A stretch of DNA of 64,000 nucleotides from assembly GCF_000712035.1 (NCBI RefSeq), contig NZ_JONV01000007.1, forward strand, positions 1-64,000, given 5' to 3'. Both the position numbers and the translations under genes were made by a program. The stretch comes from Salinicoccus luteus DSM 17002 (lineage in GTDB: Bacteria > Bacillota > Bacilli > Staphylococcales > Salinicoccaceae). Positions 55,320 to 63,449 of this stretch are shown here, piece after piece. Each line of letters begins with the position of its first letter. Within the stretch, counting starts at the first letter, position 1. The notes under the pieces were generated by a model. That model ran no database searches. It was given only the letters and a program-made list of their open reading frames with translations, and was not told the origin of the DNA.

Positions 55320-55925
55320 ATGAAACGATTCATCATTCTACTATTCATCCCTATGTTCATCACGGCATGCACGAATCCTGATGATGAAACAGCAGAAAGC
55401 GAACCTTCTGAAGAGGAGGCTGAAGAAGAGACGGAGGAAATCACCGAAGAGGAAACTGAAGAGGAGGCACCTCCAGAGGTCACACCGATCGATGTGACGA
55501 GGGATGCCTTCATCTCCAACTTCTTTTCCGGCAACTATGAATACCGGACGATCTCCGTCCATTCGAGCTATGACTATATGGTCGATAGACTCGGAGAGCC
55601 TGCAGGTTCCGGCAGCACCGTAGATGGTACCTACTACCATTATGACCATATCGGCTTCAACTTCCCGGAGGCTGTCGGCAGCGCTGAAGACACTGCCGAA
55701 CTCAGGGTGGATGGCATCATCGTTTTTCCTGAGGAATTCTACAAACAGGATGCCGTAGAGCATTTTGGCTGGCCGAGCAGTGATGAAGTCTCCGACTTCA
55801 GAATGTTCTACGACAGCGATGATTCAAACGGCCAATATGTCATGCTGAAATACAATCAGGAAGACCGCATCACCGAAATCATCCTGCAATATAAAGACCT
55901 TTCCGACACGGAATTCTACGATTGA
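55320..55925 (+). CDS. Acidic lipoprotein of unknown function
   Basis: A 201-residue lipoprotein: signal peptide with lipobox FITAC (lipid-modified Cys near residue 17), a Glu-rich linker (about 24-52), then a folded domain of about 150 residues with YDYMVDRLGEPAG and ILQYKDLSDTEFYD. The domain is not recognised; the pattern GEP...GS is like small repeat-type lipoproteins. ATG follows TAGGAGG. It shares an operon with the antiporter, so it may act with it outside the membrane; this is inference. Confidence 0.85.
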   Translation: MKRFIILLFIPMFITACTNPDDETAESEPSEEEAEEETEEITEEETEEEAPPEVTPIDVTRDAFISNFFSGNYEYRTISVHSSYDYMVDRLGEPAGSGSTVDGTYYHYDHIGFNFPEAVGSAEDTAELRVDGIIVFPEEFYKQDAVEHFGWPSSDEVSDFRMFYDSDDSNGQYVMLKYNQEDRITEIILQYKDLSDTEFYD

Positions 55926-55929
55926 CGAC

Positions 55930-55969
55930 AGAACGGCGAATGCTCATTTGAGCATTCGCCGTTCTTTTT
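55930..55969 (+). terminator. Terminator after the antiporter-lipoprotein operon
   Basis: AGAACGGCGAATGCTC / GAGCATTCGCCGTTCT stem with a four-base loop, followed by TTTTTCC. Confidence 0.92.
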
Positions 55970-55979
55970 CCTCATGCAC

Positions 55980-56396
55980 TTATTTCAGTTCGCCGTTCAG
56001 TTCAAGCCGCGTCGTTACGGTGGCATTCAGAGAGTTGATGGCCGAACAATACTTTTTGGCCGACAGGTCGACTGCACGCTGGGCCACCTTTTCAGCTACA
56101 TCCCCTTTTATCTTGACGACGATGTCCACATTGGTGAAGCGCTTCGGTTCCGTTTCCGCACGTTCCCCATAAATTTCAATGTCGATCGACTCCACTTTGT
56201 CCATGCTGTGGCGCATGATGACATTCAGATCGATGCCCATGCAGCCTGCTACACCATGCAGGACCATTTCCATCGGCCGTGGACCGCTGTCATTGCCTCC
56301 GACAGCACTGCTCGCATCCATCGTCACTTCATAGCCTGAGCTGTCTCCTGTAGAACTGTAGGCCATGCCGCCGTTCCATTGTGCTTTAACTATCAT
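55980..56396 (-). CDS. OsmC-family peroxiredoxin-like protein
   Basis: 138 residues of the OsmC/Ohr fold. The two redox cysteines are in HGVAGCMGIDL (about Cys52) and SAKKYCSAINSL (about Cys115). It is of the YhfA/OsmC-like type, probably reducing organic peroxides. It is a single gene between the lipoprotein operon and the Nramp gene. Confidence 0.9.
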   Translation of the reverse strand: MIVKAQWNGGMAYSSTGDSSGYEVTMDASSAVGGNDSGPRPMEMVLHGVAGCMGIDLNVIMRHSMDKVESIDIEIYGERAETEPKRFTNVDIVVKIKGDVAEKVAQRAVDLSAKKYCSAINSLNATVTTRLELNGELK

Positions 56397-56464
56397 TTTC
56401 TCATCCTTTCAATCGCGTTTGATTCCATTATAATCGACATATTCATCCACCGGTAAAAATCGGC

Positions 56465-57685
56465 TTAGAATAACGAAGAAATGGCATCCACCAGACTGTA
56501 GATTCCAAGGAATGACACGACTGCAGTCACCAGCCAGCCGACAATGTTCAGCCACAGCGGATTGACATGCTTTTCCATCAGGTTCTTCTTATTTATGATG
56601 ATCATGATCAGTATGGCTATGATCGGCAGTATCAGTCCATTCAGCGCCTGGGCGAAAAGCAGTACTTCAAGCGGTTCGAATCCGATTGCCGAAGTGATGA
56701 TGCCAAGGCCGATGACGATGCCAAAGACAGTTTTATACTTCTTGTTATCGAAGCCACCCTTCCAGCGCATGAAGCTGCTGACGGTTACAGCTGCCCCCAT
56801 CGGGGAGGCGATTGCTGAAGAGAAGCCTGCCGAGAAGAGTCCGATGCTGATGAACAACGGTGCGAGATCTCCCATCAAAGGCTCGAGCGGAGCAGCAAGT
56901 TCCACAACACTCGTAACTTCCGTTCCATGGATCAGGGCCCCCGCGGTGATGAGGATGGCGGCAGTAATGATACCCCCGACTGTAATGGTGATGATCGTAT
57001 CCATCCTGGACTCCCTCAAACCGTCCACACTGTCCCATTTCTCACTGACGGTGGATGCATGGATGAAGAAGTTGTACGGGACGACCGTCGTGCCGATCAG
57101 GGCAATGACCATCAGAATCGAACCATTCGGAATGCCCGGGATGAATGCCCCCTTCAATATTGCCCCCAAATCGGATGCTGATACAATCATCGTTGTAATA
57201 AAGGTGATGCTCATGATGACGATGAGGGCAATCATGACCTTTTCAATGATCTTGTACCCCCCACTCAGTCCTAAAATCAGAATGATGATACCGATGATCG
57301 GCGCCACAAAGTTTTCAGGTATGCCGAATAGATAGGACACACCGAGCGACGTGCCAAGGAGGTCCCCGCTTATGTATGCTGCACAGCCTACAACTACAGC
57401 AATCATCACCAGCCATATGGACGCGAATTTCAGTATGACATTATCGAACAGCTCACGGATATTCTCCCCCAGGCCTTCACCTGTGACCATGCCGATCCTC
57501 GCCACCATCTCCTGAAGGACGATGGTGGCAATAATTGCGAACACCACTGCCCACAGCAATGCAAAACCGAAACCTGCACCCGCCCTAGTTGCTGTAGTGA
57601 CCGTTCCCGGTCCAATAAATGATGCGGTAACGATTGCTCCCGGTCCGATCACTTTCAATTTGTCTAAAAATTTGTTTCTTGTCAT
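56465..57685 (-). CDS. Atypical Nramp-family transporter
   Basis: Polytopic membrane protein of 406 residues with eleven or so transmembrane helices and Nramp-type start (KVIGPGAIVTASFIGPGTVT). The metal-binding motif DPGN of helix 1 is GPGT here, and the MPH motif of helix 6 is replaced by VVPYNFFIH. Canonical Mn2+/Fe2+ ligands (Asp, Asn, Met) are thus absent. It belongs to a side branch of the family whose substrate is not clear. Start at 57685 follows GGGGTGGG. It follows an arginase-family gene on the same strand after a probable weak terminator. Confidence 0.85.
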   Translation of the reverse strand: MTRNKFLDKLKVIGPGAIVTASFIGPGTVTTATRAGAGFGFALLWAVVFAIIATIVLQEMVARIGMVTGEGLGENIRELFDNVILKFASIWLVMIAVVVGCAAYISGDLLGTSLGVSYLFGIPENFVAPIIGIIILILGLSGGYKIIEKVMIALIVIMSITFITTMIVSASDLGAILKGAFIPGIPNGSILMVIALIGTTVVPYNFFIHASTVSEKWDSVDGLRESRMDTIITITVGGIITAAILITAGALIHGTEVTSVVELAAPLEPLMGDLAPLFISIGLFSAGFSSAIASPMGAAVTVSSFMRWKGGFDNKKYKTVFGIVIGLGIITSAIGFEPLEVLLFAQALNGLILPIIAILIMIIINKKNLMEKHVNPLWLNIVGWLVTAVVSFLGIYSLVDAISSLF

Positions 57686-57700
57686 ATTTTCCCACCCCAA

Positions 57701-57735
57701 TTTTAAAAATAAGAGGGAGGTCCCCCTCCCCCCTA
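57701..57735 (-). terminator. Probable weak terminator between the ureohydrolase and Nramp genes
   Basis: GGGAGG / CCTCCC stem with a GGGA loop, followed by CTCTTATTTTTAAAA on the minus strand. Short stem; it may allow partial read-through. Confidence 0.5.
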
Positions 57736-57740
57736 TTCAT

Positions 57741-58706
57741 TTATTTCGCATGACCACCATGGACATGTCCTGCGAGCACATAAAGTACTGCTGTAGAAAC
57801 GAAGTGTGCCGAGTTCTGATTGGCATCCTGCTGCGGGTAGACTTCCACAAAGTCCATGCCGCATACGCCCCGCTTGCCGAATTCATAGATCATCGTCACC
57901 AGTTCATGGGAAGTGATACCGTTGCCGTCAACGGGACCGCCCGGATTGAACGCGAAATCGAGCACATCGCTGCATATCGTCAGATAGACCACATCGACAT
58001 CTTTGGAAGCCATGTCGTATATTTCATTGGCAAAGGCCCTGAGGTCCTTGGCTTCCTTGATATCATTGATCGTCAGCGTCACAGCACCCGCTTCCTGTGC
58101 ATACTTTCCTGTTTCCGGCTTGTTCCTCGGTCCTTTGATGCCGGTATGGATCAGGCTCTCATTTCTGACTCCTTCCGTTTCATACAGGCGCATGAATGGT
58201 GTGCTTCTTGCGAATTCATCCCCTTCATGGTGCGGCATGTTGTCATAGTGGGAATCCAAATGGATGATGCCGACCTTTTTGCCCGTATTCGTCAGTGCTT
58301 TGACGACCGGGTAGGTAATGCCATGATCGCCGCCCAGTCCGACAAGGAACTTTCCGGAATTCCACAAGTTTTCTGCAAAGGATTCAATTCTATCCATTGT
58401 TCCCGGTACATCATGCGGAATGACGCTTACATCCCCTACATCGCCAAGGCTCAGGTGGTCTTCAACATTGATATGGTCGAGCTCGGGAAGATACGTACTG
58501 TACCTGGCCGAAGACAGTCTGATCTGTTTCGGTCCGAGTTCGGATCCTGTATAGTCCCCCCAAGTGCATGCCCCTTCCCAAGGGACGCCGTACACCAGTA
58601 CATCCGTGTCATAGTCGTCTGTTTTCGTCAGGTTTTTCGCACCCAGCATTGGGGGTGTATTGCCATAAATATTCGAAACCATTCCTATTCCTCCATTAAA
58701 GCTCAT
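57741..58706 (-). CDS. Arginase/agmatinase-family ureohydrolase with altered metal site
   Basis: A 321-residue ureohydrolase fold. Metal-ligand positions are His128 (GLGGDHG), Asp151, His153 and Asp155 (IIHLDSHYDN), and Asp247. The sixth, normally Asp in the S-F-D-x-D motif, is Cys245 in LTICSDVLDFAFNPGG. Substrate could be a guanidino compound such as agmatine, formiminoglutamate or another; neither hut nor agmatine genes are adjacent. ATG follows GGAGGG; a second ATG eight codons later also has a ribosome site. The His-rich end (GHVHGGHAK) could hold metal. An inverted repeat lies in its -35 region. Confidence 0.85.
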   Translation of the reverse strand: MSFNGGIGMVSNIYGNTPPMLGAKNLTKTDDYDTDVLVYGVPWEGACTWGDYTGSELGPKQIRLSSARYSTYLPELDHINVEDHLSLGDVGDVSVIPHDVPGTMDRIESFAENLWNSGKFLVGLGGDHGITYPVVKALTNTGKKVGIIHLDSHYDNMPHHEGDEFARSTPFMRLYETEGVRNESLIHTGIKGPRNKPETGKYAQEAGAVTLTINDIKEAKDLRAFANEIYDMASKDVDVVYLTICSDVLDFAFNPGGPVDGNGITSHELVTMIYEFGKRGVCGMDFVEVYPQQDANQNSAHFVSTAVLYVLAGHVHGGHAK

Positions 58707-58744
58707 ATTTTCCCTCCATTATATCAACATAAGTACATAATTGC

Positions 58745-58761
58745 ATTTCAATTATTGAAAT
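58745..58761. promoter_or_regulatory. Perfect palindrome ATTTCAAT-T-ATTGAAAT
   Basis: An 8+1+8 palindrome in the divergent region between the ureohydrolase and arsR genes. It covers the weak -35 of the ureohydrolase -10 TATAAT (58718-58723, minus). It lies about 33 bp upstream of the arsR -35. It may be an operator for either side. Confidence 0.55.
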
Positions 58762-58793
58762 ATTTACTATATTTGAAAAGTATCGCCGACCCG

Positions 58794-58822
58794 TTGACCA
58801 TATAATCAAACTCTTATATAAT
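58794..58822 (+). promoter_or_regulatory. Sigma-A promoter of arsRBC
   Basis: -35 TTGACC (58794-58799), 17 bp, -10 TATAAT (58817-58822), 45 bp before the arsR start. Confidence 0.8.
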
Positions 58823-58866
58823 TCATCGTGTTACATAATAGAATGCTTATAAGATTGAGGTGTATT

Positions 58867-59211
58867 ATGGAAAAGACAAAAATGGATATCGGAGAAGCTG
58901 CCGATCTATTCAAAATTATGGGCGACCGCTCAAGGCTGTCGATGGTCGCCATGATGAACAGACGCGAATGCTGTGTCTGTGATTTTACAGAATGCTTCGA
59001 GATGAGCCAGCCGGCTGTGAGCCAGCATCTTAAAAAATTACGGGGCATGGGGCTCATCAAGGAGCGGCGGGAAGGCTACTGGACATATCTTTCCCTAAAT
59101 GAAGAAAGTCCGTTCTATGACATGATTCCAGAACTCATTGCTGCGATACCCGGCATTGAGGACCATATCTCATCGATGACTGCATCCTGCAGCCGGGGAG
59201 ACTGCTGCTGA
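58867..59211 (+). CDS. arsR: Arsenical resistance regulator ArsR
   Basis: Metalloregulator of the ArsR/SmtB family, 114 residues, winged helix. As(III)-binding motif ECCVCDF lies in the DNA-recognition helix region; the C-terminus carries more cysteines (CSRGDCC). Represses its own operon until arsenite or antimonite binds. Start at 58867 follows GAGGTG. Overlaps arsB by one base (TGATG). Confidence 0.94.
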   Translation: MEKTKMDIGEAADLFKIMGDRSRLSMVAMMNRRECCVCDFTECFEMSQPAVSQHLKKLRGMGLIKERREGYWTYLSLNEESPFYDMIPELIAAIPGIEDHISSMTASCSRGDCC

Positions 59212-60515
59212 TGGAAAGTTCAACTGCCATCATTGCCGTCATCATTTTCCTCGTCACCCTGTTCCTCGTCATCCGCCAGCCGAAAGGACTCGGCATCGGA
59301 TGGTCGGCAATCGCCGGCGCTCTGGTCGCACTGCTCTTCGGTGTCGTCAGCTTTGGGGATGTCGCCACTGTTTGGGGCATCGTATGGAATGCCACACTGA
59401 CATTCGTTGCGGTCATCCTCATTTCCCTTGTGCTCGATGAAATTGGATTCTTCGAATGGTCGGCCCTACATATGGCACGATTCGCCAAAGGCAATGGATT
59501 GAGGCTTTTTGTCTATATCATCCTGCTCGGTGCCATCGTCGCTGCGCTCTTTGCCAATGATGGCGCGGCACTTATACTGACACCGATCGTCCTGGCGATG
59601 GTCAGGAACCTGAACTTCACGGAGAAGATGATCATGCCGTTCATCATGGCCAGCGGATTCATTGCGGACACCGCTTCCCTCCCGTTTATCGTCAGCAACC
59701 TCGTCAACATCGTCTCCGCCGATTTCTTCGGCATCGGATTCATCGAATATGCTTCGCGCATGATTGTGCCGAACCTGTTCTCGATACTGGCGAGCATCAT
59801 CGTCCTTTATCTGTTCTTCAGGAAGATTCTGCCGACAGACTATGACCTGTCCGAACTGAAGACGCCCCATGAAGCGATCAGGGACCAGCGTATGTTCTCA
59901 TGGTCCTGGGTCGTCCTTGCCCTGCTGCTCGTCGGATATTTCCTCAGCGAGCCGCTCGACATACCAGTATCCATCATTGCCGGCATCATCGCCCTGTTCT
60001 TTGTGATGATGGGCAGGAAAAGTGAAGCAGTACCCGTCACACAGGTCATCAAGGGGGCGCCATGGGATATCGTCTTCTTCTCCCTCGGGATGTATGTCGT
60101 CGTCTACGGATTGCAGAATGCCGGCCTGACGAACCTGCTCGGCCAGTTCATCGGTGCAGCCGCCGACCAGGGGCTGTTCGTCGGGACGATGGTGATGGGC
60201 TTTACCGCTGCCATACTGTCCTCCGTAATGAACAATATGCCAACGGTCATGATCGATGCCCTCGCAATTGCCGAATCCGGCGCCCAGGGACTTGTAAAAG
60301 AAGGGCTCGTCTACGCCAACGTCATCGGTTCGGACCTCGGACCCAAAATCACGCCAATCGGTTCACTGGCTACGCTGCTGTGGCTGCATGTGCTTAAGAA
60401 GAAAGGCATCCATATATCCTGGGGGTACTACTTCAAGATCGGGATCATCCTGACCATCCCCGTGCTGTTCATCACCCTGTGCGGCCTCTATATCTGGCTG
60501 CTCATCATTTCATAA
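59211..60515 (+). CDS. arsB: Arsenite efflux protein ArsB
   Basis: Membrane carrier that exports arsenite and antimonite, 434 residues with about twelve transmembrane helices. ArsB features: [37 protein letters not shown] and [12 protein letters not shown]. No arsA ATPase follows, so it works as a secondary (proton-driven) carrier. The ATG overlaps the arsR stop. Confidence 0.95.
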   Translation: MESSTAIIAVIIFLVTLFLVIRQPKGLGIGWSAIAGALVALLFGVVSFGDVATVWGIVWNATLTFVAVILISLVLDEIGFFEWSALHMARFAKGNGLRLFVYIILLGAIVAALFANDGAALILTPIVLAMVRNLNFTEKMIMPFIMASGFIADTASLPFIVSNLVNIVSADFFGIGFIEYASRMIVPNLFSILASIIVLYLFFRKILPTDYDLSELKTPHEAIRDQRMFSWSWVVLALLLVGYFLSEPLDIPVSIIAGIIALFFVMMGRKSEAVPVTQVIKGAPWDIVFFSLGMYVVVYGLQNAGLTNLLGQFIGAAADQGLFVGTMVMGFTAAILSSVMNNMPTVMIDALAIAESGAQGLVKEGLVYANVIGSDLGPKITPIGSLATLLWLHVLKKKGIHISWGYYFKIGIILTIPVLFITLCGLYIWLLIIS

Positions 60516-60534
60516 ATAAAGGAGCGTTTCAAAT

Positions 60535-60954
60535 ATGTCAAAACCAATCGTCTATTTCCTATGTACCGGCAACTCGTGCAGAAGCCAAATCGCCGAAGGC
60601 TTTGGGCACAAGTACCTGGATGACCAGTACGAGGTGCACTCTGCCGGCATCGAAGCCCACGGCATGAACCCGAAAGCGGTTCAAATCATGAAAGAGGCCG
60701 GTGTGGATATCACAGACCAGCAGTCCAATATCATCGACAGTGACCTGCTCAATCGTTCCGACTATGTCATCACCCTGTGCGGCGATGCCAACGACAACTG
60801 TCCGATGACCCCGCCGCACGTCACCCGCATGCACTGGGGATTTGAAGACCCGGCACGTGTCACCGGGACACAAGAGGAAGTCCATGCTGTCTTTGAACGT
60901 GTCCGGAACGCCATCGAAGAACGGATCATCCAATTCAAAAATGAAGGCAAGTAA
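60535..60954 (+). CDS. arsC: Thioredoxin-coupled arsenate reductase ArsC
   Basis: Reduces arsenate to arsenite for ArsB. 139 residues, low-molecular-weight phosphatase-like fold: nucleophile Cys10 in [11 protein letters not shown] and the redox pair Cys82/Cys89 in [11 protein letters not shown] (pI258-type). Ribosome site AAAGGAGCG. Completes arsRBC. Confidence 0.96.
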   Translation: MSKPIVYFLCTGNSCRSQIAEGFGHKYLDDQYEVHSAGIEAHGMNPKAVQIMKEAGVDITDQQSNIIDSDLLNRSDYVITLCGDANDNCPMTPPHVTRMHWGFEDPARVTGTQEEVHAVFERVRNAIEERIIQFKNEGK

Positions 60955-60983
60955 AAAGGAGGCCCATTCGGGCCTCCTTTTTT
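60953..60983. terminator. Terminator between arsC and the TRAP operon
   Basis: AAAAGGAGGCCC / GGGCCTCCTTTT stem with an ATTC loop. T runs on both sides make it bidirectional. Confidence 0.92.
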
Positions 60984-60991
60984 GGTGGCTG

Positions 60992-62974
60992 CTACGCCAC
61001 CTGTTCCGTCCGTTTCCATTTTACATAGTTCATCGCAAGTATCAGGATGGCAACCCCGATTCCGATGATGTCGGTATACGTTTCAGGCACAATGAGCAGC
61101 AGGGCCGTGATGATCAGCAGTACCCTGAAAATGACATTGATGTGTGTTTTAAAGAACCCTTCAAGTCCTGCCGACAACGCCAGCAGACCGATCAGTGTAG
61201 TGACGACGACAATCGCAACATCCATGAATCCGGCGAGTGGATACTCCCTCGCATTTGTCATCAGTCCTTCCGTATCCACAAGCAGCAATGCCGGCTCATA
61301 GATGAACAGGAAAGGAATGAGGAAGCCGGCAATCGAAAGCTTCAATGCTTGGAATCCCGTCGTCATCGGATCCCCACCGGAGACCCCGGCTCCCGCAAAT
61401 GCAGCAAGTGCCACAGGAGGTGTCACATTGGCAAATATGCCGAAGTAGAATACGAACATGTGCGCAAGCAGGATTGGAATGCCGAATTCCGCAAGTGCCG
61501 GCGCTGCCATCGTCGCCGTGATGATATATGCAGGAATGGATGGCAGCCCCATGCCGAGCACCATTGAGGCAATCATTGTAAAGAAGAGCGTGAGGAACAA
61601 TGAACCTGCTCCAAGGCCCGCAATGGCAGAAGTCATCACTGCACCGAAGCTTGTAAGGGAAACGACACCAATGATGATGCCGACCACCGCACAGGCGATC
61701 ATGACGGACAGTGCCTGCTGGGCACCGACTGCCAGCGCTTCGAAGATTTCCTTCACTGACATGCGTGTCGTCTTCCTCAGCGTTGCGATGACGACTGTCA
61801 GCAGAAGTGTATATATTGCAGCTCTTGGAATCGGCAAGTTCATATACAGCATCACAATCAGTCCGACGATCGGAATGAGCAGGTGCCCCCGCTCAAGCAT
61901 GACCGCCTTGATCTTCGGCAGGTCTGCACGGGGAATGCCCTGCAGGTTGCGTTTGCCCGCACGATAGTGCACCTGCATGATTACGGCAAAGTAGTACAGC
62001 ACAGCAGGGATGAGTGCAGCAAGAGCGATTGTGCCGTAGTTGATGCCGGTCGTCTCCGCCATGATGAAGGCACTCGCCCCCATGATCGGCGGCAGGATCT
62101 GTCCGCCGACAGAAGCACTGGCTTCGACGGCCCCGGCAAAGTTCTTGTTGTAGCCGACTTTTTTCATCAAAGGAATGGTGAAAGCCCCTGTACTCACCAC
62201 GTTCGCAACAGCCGCGCCATTGATGCTTCCCATGAAACCGCTGGAGACAACGGCCACTTTGGCCGGCCCGCCCTTGTTGGCGCCAGCCAGTGCCATCGCC
62301 AGATCATTGAAGAACTGGCCCATGCCGGATTTCTGGAGGAACGCACCGAACAGGATGAAGAGGAAGATGAAGTTGACGGACGCGCCGATCGCTGTCGAGT
62401 AGAGTCCCTCCGTCTTCAAGTACAGTTGACCGAAGATGTCCCCAAGGTCAAACGGCCGTGTCATCATCATATTCGGCATGAAGCCAAGGTGGCTGATGAA
62501 TGGATACAGCAAAAAGACGAGTGACAGTATCGGCAGGATGATGCCGGTGACACGCCTTGCCGCCTCGAGTATCAGCAGGACGGTCAGTATCGCCATGATG
62601 ATATCAAGTGTATTCGGTATGCCTCCGCGTTCGACTACGATCGCCTGGTATTCGATGATGATGTAGCCTGCCGTCGCCAGGCTCAGTGCAGCAAGAATCC
62701 AGTCATAGACCGGCAGTTTCCCCCGGTCCTGCTTCTTGAATACAGGATAGAGCATGTAGACGAGCGCCAGACCGACCGCTACGTGTACAGACCTCTGCTG
62801 CAGGGCGGGCATCGGATTGAACACCATATAAACATGGAACAGGGAGTAGAGTATGGATACGAGCGTAACGATCCATACGACCGACTTTTTATCAAACTTC
62901 CGCGTCGCGGAATCCTTGTCGTACTTCTCCAGAATTTCTTTTGTGTCGGGTGCAGCTTGTGGTTCCTTGGTCAT
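60992..62974 (-). CDS. TRAP transporter fused permease (4TM + 12TM)
   Basis: Membrane part of a TAXI-type TRAP transporter, 660 residues. The N-terminal 4TM-like part (about 30-190) and a DctM-like 12-helix part (about 200-650) are fused. DctM-type features: GGQILPPIMGASAFIMAE, GMGLPSIPAYIITA and FYFGIFANVTPPVALAA. Expected Na+ or proton-driven uptake of an organic acid; substrate unknown. ATG follows AGGAGG; the DUF1850 gene ends one base upstream. Confidence 0.93.
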   Translation of the reverse strand: MTKEPQAAPDTKEILEKYDKDSATRKFDKKSVVWIVTLVSILYSLFHVYMVFNPMPALQQRSVHVAVGLALVYMLYPVFKKQDRGKLPVYDWILAALSLATAGYIIIEYQAIVVERGGIPNTLDIIMAILTVLLILEAARRVTGIILPILSLVFLLYPFISHLGFMPNMMMTRPFDLGDIFGQLYLKTEGLYSTAIGASVNFIFLFILFGAFLQKSGMGQFFNDLAMALAGANKGGPAKVAVVSSGFMGSINGAAVANVVSTGAFTIPLMKKVGYNKNFAGAVEASASVGGQILPPIMGASAFIMAETTGINYGTIALAALIPAVLYYFAVIMQVHYRAGKRNLQGIPRADLPKIKAVMLERGHLLIPIVGLIVMLYMNLPIPRAAIYTLLLTVVIATLRKTTRMSVKEIFEALAVGAQQALSVMIACAVVGIIIGVVSLTSFGAVMTSAIAGLGAGSLFLTLFFTMIASMVLGMGLPSIPAYIITATMAAPALAEFGIPILLAHMFVFYFGIFANVTPPVALAAFAGAGVSGGDPMTTGFQALKLSIAGFLIPFLFIYEPALLLVDTEGLMTNAREYPLAGFMDVAIVVVTTLIGLLALSAGLEGFFKTHINVIFRVLLIITALLLIVPETYTDIIGIGVAILILAMNYVKWKRTEQVA

Positions 62975-62975
62975 A

Positions 62976-63449
62976 TTAACCTCCTGTTATCCGCTGTATC
63001 AGCGTTGTATTCACAATCTTCATTTCAAGGGCGGTATTCGTTTCATAAAACTCATATAATGGATACTCCTTCTGGTTCTGGATGATTGTCGTCTCCACAT
63101 TTTTTGAGACATTGAGATAGAGCGCATCATATGTATCGTTGACCGTAAACTTTACCAATCCCTCTTCCGTCAGCTCGGGGGCACCTTCCGAATCATGGGG
63201 TACCCCTGCCCCAAAGGTCTCAAAATATGTATTCGTCAGCAGGAAGGCATCCTCATTGACCTCATAGACCTCGTACCATTCCGAATTTTCGATGGAGTGG
63301 ATCCAGTGCAGTTCAAATGTCTCATCGGGCAGATACCTCGCCTCGTACCCTTCCGCTTCAAGTTTTATCGTGCGCTCCGGAAAAAAGAATAGAAAGAGGA
63401 GCACCATTAGAATGCTCCCCGTCAGTATTGCCTTGATCCTATTGTTCAT
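62976..63449 (-). CDS. DUF1850 family protein
   Basis: A 157-residue protein with one N-terminal membrane anchor (about 7-25) and an extracytoplasmic domain (HWIHSIENSEWYEVYEV, FETFGAGVPHDSEG). DUF1850 genes occur between TAXI-binding protein and fused permease genes in many bacteria, so a helper role in the transporter is likely. Start at 63449 overlaps the end of the binding protein by 11 bp; no separate ribosome site is seen, indicating translational coupling. Confidence 0.85.
   Translation of the reverse strand: MNNRIKAILTGSILMVLLFLFFFPERTIKLEAEGYEARYLPDETFELHWIHSIENSEWYEVYEVNEDAFLLTNTYFETFGAGVPHDSEGAPELTEEGLVKFTVNDTYDALYLNVSKNVETTIIQNQKEYPLYEFYETNTALEMKIVNTTLIQRITGG

Noticed and set aside
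57522-58805. 427-codon open frame on the plus strand
   Set aside because: Lies antisense to the ureohydrolase and the Nramp start; Cys/His-rich composition is typical of a reverse-complement shadow.
58867-60954. arsRBC as part of a mobile element
   Set aside because: No transposase, recombinase, terminal repeats or att-like duplications were seen on either side.
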